This document shows, piece by piece, positions 1 through 6,366 of a stretch of DNA of 46,294 bases. The stretch lies in NCBI GenBank assembly GCA_014378555.1, contig JACMNN010000069.1:1-46294 (forward strand), written 5' to 3'. This stretch comes from Burkholderiales bacterium. Lineage in GTDB: Bacteria; Pseudomonadota; Gammaproteobacteria; Burkholderiales; Casimicrobiaceae. Numbering within the stretch: position 1 is the first letter of the stretch; each line of letters begins with the position of its first letter. The position numbers were made by a program, and so were the translations under genes. Below the pieces are notes generated by a model, which saw only the letters and a program-made list of their open reading frames with translations, ran no database searches and was not told the origin of the DNA.

Positions 1-231
1 CGATTGACTCACCAGCTTTTTGAGGCCGTCGGCCAGCGTTTGCGCTTCCGCAGCTGTCAACGAGCGCGTCTGGCCGGTATCTCGGTCGACCGCTATGACC
101 AGCCCTGCAGCATTCGACGCCCCCAGATTCGGGTTAGCCGAGTTCGCACTCGGTGGGGACCGACGCACGGAGGGTCGAGCAGCATCACGACGATTTCTGC
201 GCAGAGACCGAGTCAGGTTGTGTTCGTCAAA
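1..231 (-). CDS. Partial reading frame at window edge, possible C-terminal part of a small secreted protein
   Basis: Read on the minus strand, positions 231 to 1 are open after an in-frame TAG (234-232) and run off the window. The stretch contains GLVIAVDRDTGQTRSLTAAE. This 'aspartate, few residues, TG, then TAAE' pattern resembles the small secreted proteins in Burkholderiales that carry a post-PEP-CTERM-1-like region; the resemblance is from memory and tentative. No ATG or signal peptide is visible in frame. A GTG at 168-166 is the only plausible internal start, so the gene may be 5'-truncated or frameshifted. The plus-strand frames over the same bases show no family resemblance and look like shadows. 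Confidence 0.35.
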
Positions 232-478
232 CTAGGCCGCACGCACGGCAACGCTGACCGCGTGGTTGCGGCTCGCGGTTGTGACGATTGAACAAGGAGT
301 TGTAAAGAGCGCCGCGGCGGAGACCGGCGCGCCGCTAGATTGGACGGCAAGCGTCACGAATTTTTCTTGGCGCGCACAACACGGCACTGCAGAAAAAAAT
401 TCAACGGAACAGGTTTTTGGATAAAGCGTTGGATTTATTGGCCGAAAATTTCAGCGAAAAGTTGCCATCTAATATTTC
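232..478. other. Intergenic stretch without recognisable gene
   Basis: No convincing coding frame, tRNA or strong terminator hairpin was seen. The part near 370-470 is A/T-richer than its surroundings and lies just beyond the stop codon of the minus-strand hydrolase gene. Confidence 0.5.
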
Positions 479-1174
479 TTAAACCAAGCGCACCGTAATC
501 GACTCCACACCCGCACACGACGCCACCATCACGTCGCCCGCCACTACTGCCGCCACGCCCTCAGGTGTGCCGGTCATGATCAGGTCACCGGGCTGCAATT
601 CCCAAGCGGCGGAGAGATGTTCGATGATCTCGTTAATGCTCCAGATCAACTTGTCAACGTCGCTCGACTGCGTTGTTTTGCCGTTGACCGTGAGGGCGAT
701 GTTGCCGCTGTTGATCTCGCCGGATTGCGTGATTGGAGTGATTGGGCCGGTGGGCGCCGATTGGTCGACAGCTTTGCCGATTTCCCATGGCCGACCGGTT
801 TTCTTCGACTCGCCCTGCAGGTCGCGGCGCGTCATGTCAAGCCCGATGGCGTAGCCGTAAATATGCTTCACAGCATCGGCCGCTGCGATGTTTTTTCCAC
901 CGGTGCCGATGGCCACCACCAGCTCCACTTCATGGTGATAATTTTTGGTGAGGCTAGGGTACGCAATGTCCACCGTATCGCCCGCCGCGCACACTGCCAC
1001 TGCATCCGCAGGCTTTAAGAAAAAGAACGGCGCTTCGCGTCCCGTGAAGCCCATTTCTTTGGCGTGCTCAACATAATTTCGCCCCACACAATAAACGCGG
1101 CGAACCGGAAAGCGCTGGTCACTGCCAACAATGGGGAGCGACACAACGGCGGCGGGAGGGATAACGTAGTTCAT
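479..1174 (-). CDS. Fumarylacetoacetate hydrolase (FAH) family protein, fumarylpyruvate-hydrolase-like
   Basis: The 231-residue product matches the single-domain FAH family, which cleaves C-C bonds in beta-diketo acids such as fumarylpyruvate or acylpyruvates at a divalent metal. Visible family signatures are VYCVGRNYVEHAKEMG near residue 30, the metal-binding HHEVELVVAIG around residue 80, GLDMTRRDLQ near 115, and the C-terminal LQPGDLIMTGTPEGV segment. Length fits the short acylpyruvase/NagK-like branch. The ATG at 1174 is the natural start. It stands alone on its strand, with its own upstream gap before the DUF3570 gene. No aromatic-ring dioxygenase is adjacent, so the true substrate cannot be assigned. 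Family confidence is high, substrate confidence low. Confidence 0.85.
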   Translation of the reverse strand: MNYVIPPAAVVSLPIVGSDQRFPVRRVYCVGRNYVEHAKEMGFTGREAPFFFLKPADAVAVCAAGDTVDIAYPSLTKNYHHEVELVVAIGTGGKNIAAADAVKHIYGYAIGLDMTRRDLQGESKKTGRPWEIGKAVDQSAPTGPITPITQSGEINSGNIALTVNGKTTQSSDVDKLIWSINEIIEHLSAAWELQPGDLIMTGTPEGVAAVVAGDVMVASCAGVESITVRLV

Positions 1175-1364
1175 AACGATTCTTTGTAAGGTTGAGGCGC
1201 GCTCGGCGCAGCGCTATCGAAGATGCGACGCGCGCGCGCGGTGCCGACGTTTCGACTGCTGATGCGCGCTCTGCCGCTAAGGAAGTTAATGCTTTCGACA
1301 TGCTACCCGCCGGCTCTAGCAAAACGCTGTCGTACCGATCGTTTGCGAAATCTACAACGCAGAC

Positions 1365-2552
1365 TTAAAACCGACGACTGATTCCCAGCTGCACAAACTG
1401 CGCGCTTAATTTGGCAATTCCGGGCGAACCGTTACCGCCCAGCCGCCAGTTGCTGCGTTGCTCGTAGCGTTCGTACTTAACGTCCGCGGTCCAGTGCGAG
1501 TCAACGCGCCACTCAACCTTTGCACCGAGCGTGATTGCGCCATAGGCGGACAACCGCGTGTCGGGCGAAAAATACTTGGGTTTGCCGACCGGAAATGGCT
1601 CGCCAATCTCTGGGTCGTATACCGGATCGAAGTAAAAATTCGCCGCGCTTTGGGTGTAATACCGTGCTGACGGAATCACTGAAAAGCGATCGTTAATCGG
1701 CTTCACCCACTCCACTTGCGCCGTGTGTGCGCGCACGCCAAAGGTGTCGCTATAAAAACGATAGCTGCTGCGCACCGTGGTGCCGGCAAGCGTTGTGATG
1801 TCGCCGTCGCCGTCGATGAAATGATTCCAGCGCAGCAGCGCCACCGATTGATCGCGCGAGCGCGGCCGCTTGTCCGCCAGCTTGTACGGATCATTGAAAT
1901 AGCCGCGCGCCCTGACGTAGCTAAGATTGGCCTGCACCAGGTCGTTCTTGGTCCAGGCTTGGGTGACGCCAAGCATCACATCATCGACGGCTTTTTTCTC
2001 GTTTACCACCAGCTTATTAACTGGATTGATGGTGTCGCGGGTGACGCCGATACCGGCCACCCACGTGGTGTTGTTGTCGGCGCTCGACAGTCGCGCCTCT
2101 AGCGCCACCGCGTTTGATCGATAGTCGTTTTCGTTAGAGTTGCTACCGCGCAGACCGATTGAGCCACGATCAAAATAGCGCGTTACTTTCGCGTCCAGCG
2201 CGGTGCGCGCGTCTTTCATGCGCGACGCGCCAGAAATATTGGAGTGCCACCGCGGTGACGCCCCCGAAATCGAGTCATGCACCAGCGTTGATTCAATCGA
2301 CCAATTGCCTGCGAACGGTGCCAGCACATAAATCGATGGCGCGATCACTTTAATGCGGTCAAGGCCCGGTTGCCAGTCGTTATACGCCTGCACTTTAGCC
2401 GCGACGAACGCAGATTCCGGCGCGCTCTCAGCGAGCGCGGGGGCCATCATTACACCCGGCAATGCGAGTGCGGCCAGCGTAAACGAGCCGGCCAGCCAGG
2501 CGCGCGAAACGGTCAGGTCAGGCGCAAAATCTTGGCCATCAGTTACAGCCAC
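1365..2552 (-). CDS. DUF3570 domain outer-membrane beta-barrel-like protein
   Basis: The mature protein is rich in alternating aromatic/polar strands (RSSYRFYSDTFGVRAHTAQV) and ends QLGISRRF; a terminal Phe is typical of outer-membrane barrels. It matches my memory of DUF3570 proteins: signal peptide ending MMAPALAESAPES, then a short QPGLDRIKV segment. I place the start at GTG 2552 rather than the upstream ATG 2609: a GGAGG ribosome site lies at 2558-2562 with 5-nt spacing, and the shorter N-terminus yields a normal signal peptide. This gives 395 residues and a 14-nt overlap with the upstream DUF4266 gene, implying translational coupling. It is the last gene of the TlpA-DUF4266-DUF3570 operon. 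Function is unknown; an envelope redox or metal role is inferred from the neighbours. Confidence 0.8.
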   Translation of the reverse strand: MAVTDGQDFAPDLTVSRAWLAGSFTLAALALPGVMMAPALAESAPESAFVAAKVQAYNDWQPGLDRIKVIAPSIYVLAPFAGNWSIESTLVHDSISGASPRWHSNISGASRMKDARTALDAKVTRYFDRGSIGLRGSNSNENDYRSNAVALEARLSSADNNTTWVAGIGVTRDTINPVNKLVVNEKKAVDDVMLGVTQAWTKNDLVQANLSYVRARGYFNDPYKLADKRPRSRDQSVALLRWNHFIDGDGDITTLAGTTVRSSYRFYSDTFGVRAHTAQVEWVKPINDRFSVIPSARYYTQSAANFYFDPVYDPEIGEPFPVGKPKYFSPDTRLSAYGAITLGAKVEWRVDSHWTADVKYERYEQRSNWRLGGNGSPGIAKLSAQFVQLGISRRF

Positions 2553-2784
2553 AACCGCCTCCGCCAGCGCCGTAGCCGCCCGAGGCGCTCTCTTTACTGA
2601 AGTACACATGCTGGGTGAACGCCTGATCCAGTGGATCGCTTTCCATGGTCATTTCTTTACGCGCCAAATCGCCTTTTTCCCATGCTTGCGGGGGCTGCAT
2701 CGCGCAGCCGCCCAGCGAAAAAAGCGCGCTGAGTGCGCCGACCGCGAGCAGCGCAAGCGGAATGGATCGATAACGAAAATTCAT
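2539..2784 (-). CDS. DUF4266 small lipoprotein with Gly-Cys-rich C-terminus
   Basis: The 81-residue product has a signal peptide ending in the lipobox LGGC, followed by AMQPPQAWEKGDLARKEMTM. It ends in YGAGGGGCGCN. This is the DUF4266 pattern as I know it: a small envelope lipoprotein with a conserved PPQAWEKG motif and an invariant C-terminal glycine-cysteine tail. The ATG at 2784 begins 3 nt before the end of the TlpA gene (2787), and its 3' end overlaps the DUF3570 start, so all three are co-translated. The two terminal cysteines separated by one glycine could bind a metal or be a TlpA substrate; that is inference. Confidence 0.85.
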   Translation of the reverse strand: MNFRYRSIPLALLAVGALSALFSLGGCAMQPPQAWEKGDLARKEMTMESDPLDQAFTQHVYFSKESASGGYGAGGGGCGCN

Positions 2785-2786
2785 GC

Positions 2787-3302
2787 CTATTTCTTTCGTT
2801 GTGTCAGTGCATTTTCAATGACGGTCTCAAGTGCCGCACGATCGGAATCGCGAAATCCGGCGTGAACATAAAGCACTTTTCCGTCACCATCAATTAAATA
2901 CGAGGTTGGCATTGCTTTCACGTCAAACAGCTTCGGTGTCTGACCTTTTGCGTCAAAGGCCACCGTAAATTTTGCCGGCATGGTGCCCAGAAAACGCTGC
3001 GCATCGGGCATTTTTGCGTCGACGTTAATTGCCACGATTTCTAACCCTCGCGGCGCGTGCTTCGTGTGCATGTCGTTCATCCACGGAAACGACTGTTTGC
3101 ACGGTCCGCACCAAGACGCCCAAAAATCGACGTAGACGATTTTGCCTTTGAGTTTTGCGAGATCAACAGTGGTGGCGGCCGTTGCCGTGGGTAGCGCAAC
3201 GTTTGGCGCAACGTCGCCCACACCTAACGCGGCGGCATTGCCAAGCCATGCGGTGCTGGACAAAAAAAAGAGCGCGGAATAGCAGTATTTTGAGCGGATC
3301 AT
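2787..3302 (-). CDS. TlpA-family periplasmic thioredoxin-like protein
   Basis: The 171-residue product has an N-terminal signal segment (ALFFLSSTAWLGNAAAL), then the thioredoxin fold of the TlpA/ResA type: KIVYVDFWASWCGPCKQSFP holds the redox WCGPC motif near residue 66, and MPTSYLI carries the cis-proline loop. Such proteins act in the periplasm as reductants or maturation factors for cysteine-bearing partners. The gene is first in a tightly packed operon with DUF4266 and DUF3570, so the Cys-tailed DUF4266 lipoprotein is a reasonable client. It is divergent from the DUF6454 gene across 231 bp, which should hold both promoters. The precise partner is inferred. Confidence 0.9.
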   Translation of the reverse strand: MIRSKYCYSALFFLSSTAWLGNAAALGVGDVAPNVALPTATAATTVDLAKLKGKIVYVDFWASWCGPCKQSFPWMNDMHTKHAPRGLEIVAINVDAKMPDAQRFLGTMPAKFTVAFDAKGQTPKLFDVKAMPTSYLIDGDGKVLYVHAGFRDSDRAALETVIENALTQRKK

Positions 3303-3533
3303 TGCACTATCTTATGGGATTGATGCGTTGCTGAAAGTTTTAAATGGTAACCATTTGATGCGCATAGCATTTCATCACAGCTAAATGCGTAAAACGTCGT
3401 CTGTCGAGGACAAAGAAGCGCTAAAACCACATCGCGACTATCAAGACGGGGCACCCGCGCCAAAGTTGCCTTGTCTCCAACTTGTCGTGTTTGAAGCGCA
3501 CAATTGCGTTCCGCCATCAACGAGAACCTATCT

Positions 3534-4475
3534 ATGAATATGACTTCACTGCTAACGGCTGCTTTGCTGGCCGCCTTCGCCACCCCCATCATGGCCGCAG
3601 ATCCAGCACTAGCCGAGATCGTGCCCACACTGACGCGTGGCACACCATGGAAACAAACCGCCGCGATACCGGTTCAGTTTCAAACCTTTCATCCGCAAGG
3701 CATGGTCAAAATCGGTGAGGATTTTTTCTTTTCATCGGTAGATATTCGCACGCCAACCAAGCGTTTTGCGCAATTGCAGGATGGCTATGATCGCGACGCC
3801 GGTGAAGGCGTTGGCTATCTATTCAAGATGGACAAGAGCGGCAAAATGATCGCCAAAGTGCAGCTCGGTGAAGGCAGCGTCTACCATCCGGGCGGCATTG
3901 ATTTTGACGGTCGATATATTTGGGTACCGACCGCTGAATATCGCCCCAACAGCGCGTCCATCATCTATCGCGTTGACCCGCAGACGATGCAGCCGGAAGA
4001 AATGTTTCGCTTCAAGGATCACGTCGGGGGCATCGTCCACAATACGGATGACAAGTCGCTTCACGGCGTTAGCTGGGGATCGCGCCGCCTGTATACGTGG
4101 CCCATCGACGGCAACAGCAAACCGACCAATCTGGCGAAGTCACCCGAACAATTGCGTGTAATGAATCGCGCGCTCTACATTGATTATCAGGACTGCCACT
4201 ACATTGGTGGATCAAAGATGCTGTGTAGCGGACTAAACAACTATCGCGCGTCACCAGACGCCGCCGTTTTTCGCCTCGGTGGCATCGAAATCGTCGACTT
4301 GAAAACCAACCAGGCGACCTGGCAAGCACCGGTGGAACTGTGGTCGCCGATATCGGGCTTGCCGATGACACAGAACCCGGTTTGGATCGAGCCAATGAGC
4401 AATGGAATTCGCGCGTACTTCATGCCTGACGACGACAAATCAACATTATTCGTTTATGAGGCGGTCACCAAGTAA
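3534..4475 (+). CDS. DUF6454 family secreted protein
   Basis: The 313-residue product begins MNMTSLLTAALLAAFATPIMAA, a clear signal peptide. I chose ATG 3534 over upstream in-frame TTG 3504 because it puts the hydrophobic segment directly at the N-terminus and has a GAGAA ribosome-site candidate 7 nt upstream. The mature part has repeated beta-rich segments such as VYHPGGIDFDGRYIWVPTAE and HVGGIVHNTDDKSLHGVSWG, resembling a beta-propeller-like fold and matching what I recall of DUF6454. No catalytic assignment is possible. It is monocistronic, divergent from the TlpA operon. Confidence 0.75.
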   Translation: MNMTSLLTAALLAAFATPIMAADPALAEIVPTLTRGTPWKQTAAIPVQFQTFHPQGMVKIGEDFFFSSVDIRTPTKRFAQLQDGYDRDAGEGVGYLFKMDKSGKMIAKVQLGEGSVYHPGGIDFDGRYIWVPTAEYRPNSASIIYRVDPQTMQPEEMFRFKDHVGGIVHNTDDKSLHGVSWGSRRLYTWPIDGNSKPTNLAKSPEQLRVMNRALYIDYQDCHYIGGSKMLCSGLNNYRASPDAAVFRLGGIEIVDLKTNQATWQAPVELWSPISGLPMTQNPVWIEPMSNGIRAYFMPDDDKSTLFVYEAVTK

Positions 4476-4639
4476 CGTGTTGCGCAGTGTGCTGCATGAG
4501 CAATCCACCGAGCAATATTCGCTGCGGGCACACAGCACGACCAAGAAACGGGCGTCAATTGCAGTTTGTCTACGACAAAAATGTGCGAGAATACGTTATC
4601 GAGTCTGATAGGTCGGGCTCCTCTATTTAAGAGTGCTTT

Positions 4640-4966
4640 ATGAATTCATCACGCCGCATATTCGTTATTCGTTCTGTCGCCGCTGCGGCGGTTGGCGCAG
4701 CCCTAGTGTCCGCGCCAACAGCGTTTGCCCAGAAGCCGCCAATGGTAGATGCCAAAGATGCCACCGCAGTAGCCCTCGGCTACGTGGCCGACTCGAGCAA
4801 AGCGGACACTAAAAAATTCCCGAAACACGAAGCTACGCAAAACTGCAACAACTGCGCGATTTTCCAAGGCAAGGCAGCCGATGCAGCAGGCGGATGCCCA
4901 TTATTTGCAGGAAAGCAAGTCGCTGGTAAAGGCTGGTGCAGCGCCTGGGCGAAAAAAGCCGCATAA
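4640..4966 (+). CDS. High-potential iron-sulfur protein (HiPIP)
   Basis: The 108-residue product has a Tat-type leader (SRRIFVIRS, then an alanine-rich h-region ending AFAQ) and a short mature domain with the four-cysteine HiPIP pattern: CNNC, then C in GGCPLF, then C in GKGWCSAW. These ligate a single [4Fe-4S] cluster working at high potential in periplasmic electron transfer. ALGYVADSSKAD is also typical of HiPIPs. Folded-cofactor export by Tat fits the leader. The gene is followed at once by a strong terminator, so it ends its transcription unit. The 164 bp upstream hold its likely promoter. The electron partner is not visible in the window. Confidence 0.93.
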   Translation: MNSSRRIFVIRSVAAAAVGAALVSAPTAFAQKPPMVDAKDATAVALGYVADSSKADTKKFPKHEATQNCNNCAIFQGKAADAAGGCPLFAGKQVAGKGWCSAWAKKAA

Positions 4967-4990
4967 ATGGCGGTCGCTGCGCGAAAAGAG

Positions 4991-5013
4991 AACGGCCTTC
5001 GGGCCGTTTTTTT
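4991..5013 (+). terminator. Rho-independent terminator after HiPIP gene
   Basis: The 7-bp stem AACGGCC/GGCCGTT with a TTCG tetraloop is followed by a run of T. It sits 24 nt after the HiPIP stop codon. Confidence 0.9.
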
Positions 5014-5087
5014 ATAGCGGTCACATTGTGGTGGTCAGATTCGCGGGGAAATTACACTTCGCCTGCTATTAAAAACAGGCCAGCAAA

Positions 5088-6074
5088 ATGTCCATCGCTA
5101 AATCTCACCGTAGTTTGTTTGCCACCTCACTTGCTCTAGTTGCGGCGATTTGCGTTTTGCCGACGGCAGCGCTGCCGACATTCCCCACCAAGCCCATTCA
5201 CTTCATCGTGCCCTACCTGCCGGGCGGCACCACCGATATCGTCGCCCGCACGGTAGCTCAAAAAGTGTCGGAGGCATTGGGCCAACCGGTGATCGTTGAA
5301 AACCGCGCGGGCGCGGGCGGCAACGTCGGCATGGACGCGGTGGCCAAGGCCGCGGCGGATGGCTACACCATTGGCTTTGGCGCGATCTCCACCAATGCGC
5401 TTAACCCGCACGTATACAAATCCATGGCGTTCGATCCGCGCAAGGATTTCGCAGCTATCAGCCTACTTGGTTACTCCACCATCGTGCTTGAAGTGGGCGC
5501 GGACACGCCGATCAAGACGGTGGCCGACCTCATCAGCGCCGCAAAAAAAGCGCCCGGTATGACCTACGGCACCGCCGGCGCTGGCACTTCAATGCATCTC
5601 GCTGGCGTGCTGTTCGCGTTGACCACACAAACGGAGCTCACGCACGTCGCCTACAAGGGCAGCATGCCCGGTATCAACGACATGATGGGCGGCCACATTA
5701 AAGTCATGTTTGACAATCTTCCCGCTTCGCTGCCGCACATCCAGTCCGGCAAATTGCGCGCCCTTGCCGTTGCCGGTGCAGCGCGCTCGCCCTCGCTTCC
5801 TGACGTGCCCACGCTTGCCGAGGCGGGGCTGAAGGGTTATGCAGTTGATCCGTGGTTCGGCGTATTTGCGCCGGTGAATGTGCCTGCTGCAGTGCTTCAA
5901 AAACTGAATCAGGCGTTTGTTGAGGCGCTGGCATTGCCGGAAGTCAAAGAGAAATTGCTGCGAGCCGGGTTTACGCCGAAAAGCTCTTCCTCAGCGGAAC
6001 TCGACGCTTTGGCGCGGACGGAGTTTGAGCGGCTTGGCAAAATTGCTCGCGATGCGCGAATGACTGCGGAGTAG
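5088..6074 (+). CDS. Bug/TctC family periplasmic solute-binding receptor
   Basis: The 328-residue protein has a signal peptide (LFATSLALVAAICVLPTAALP) and the Bug family core: KPIHFIVPYLPGGTTDIVAR, then VIVENRAGAGGNVGMDAVAK, and GTSMHLAGVLFALTTQ. Bug proteins bind carboxylates or other small solutes in the periplasm, and some feed TctAB permeases. No tctA/tctB gene is adjacent, so this is an orphan receptor, common in Burkholderiales. It lies between two terminators and is probably monocistronic. Its ligand cannot be predicted from sequence. Confidence 0.92.
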   Translation: MSIAKSHRSLFATSLALVAAICVLPTAALPTFPTKPIHFIVPYLPGGTTDIVARTVAQKVSEALGQPVIVENRAGAGGNVGMDAVAKAAADGYTIGFGAISTNALNPHVYKSMAFDPRKDFAAISLLGYSTIVLEVGADTPIKTVADLISAAKKAPGMTYGTAGAGTSMHLAGVLFALTTQTELTHVAYKGSMPGINDMMGGHIKVMFDNLPASLPHIQSGKLRALAVAGAARSPSLPDVPTLAEAGLKGYAVDPWFGVFAPVNVPAAVLQKLNQAFVEALALPEVKEKLLRAGFTPKSSSSAELDALARTEFERLGKIARDARMTAE

Positions 6075-6174
6075 CGCGGTCGCCCGCACTCAGCCGTTAG
6101 CGCTATCCAGATTCATCCGTTGCCGACGCCACGGTCGCCATCACTACCCGTAAAGATGCGAAAAAACTAACGAG

Positions 6175-6228
6175 CGGCGGCATTTTGCCGCCCTCGAAAT
6201 AACAAAAAGCCGACTCGCGTCGGCTTTT
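6175..6228. terminator. Hairpin region terminating the Bug gene and tRNA-Leu (converging units)
   Basis: Two hairpins follow the Bug gene. The first is GGCGGCA/TGCCGCC (about 6175-6191) without a T run. The second is AAAAAGCCGAC-TCGC-GTCGGCTTTT (6204-6228), flanked by A on one side and T on the other, so it can work in both directions, for the plus-strand Bug gene and the minus-strand tRNA. Confidence 0.8.
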
Positions 6229-6234
6229 CTGTTA

Positions 6235-6319
<85 letters not shown>

Positions 6320-6336
6320 ATTTCAAGTTAGCAGAG

Positions 6337-6366
6337 ATTATAGATTGACTACGAAGAAGACTGCAA
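6337..6366 (-). promoter_or_regulatory. Sigma-70 promoter of tRNA-Leu, overlapping the rnr start
   Basis: On the minus strand, TTGCAG (6366-6361) and a perfect TATAAT (6342-6337) are separated by 18 bp. The -10 box lies about 17 nt upstream of the tRNA 5' end, leaving a short leader. The element covers the proposed rnr start codon on the other strand. Confidence 0.7.

Noticed and set aside
4-291. Plus-strand open frames at the left edge
   Set aside because: Arg-rich sequence with no family resemblance, opposite to a more protein-like minus-strand frame.
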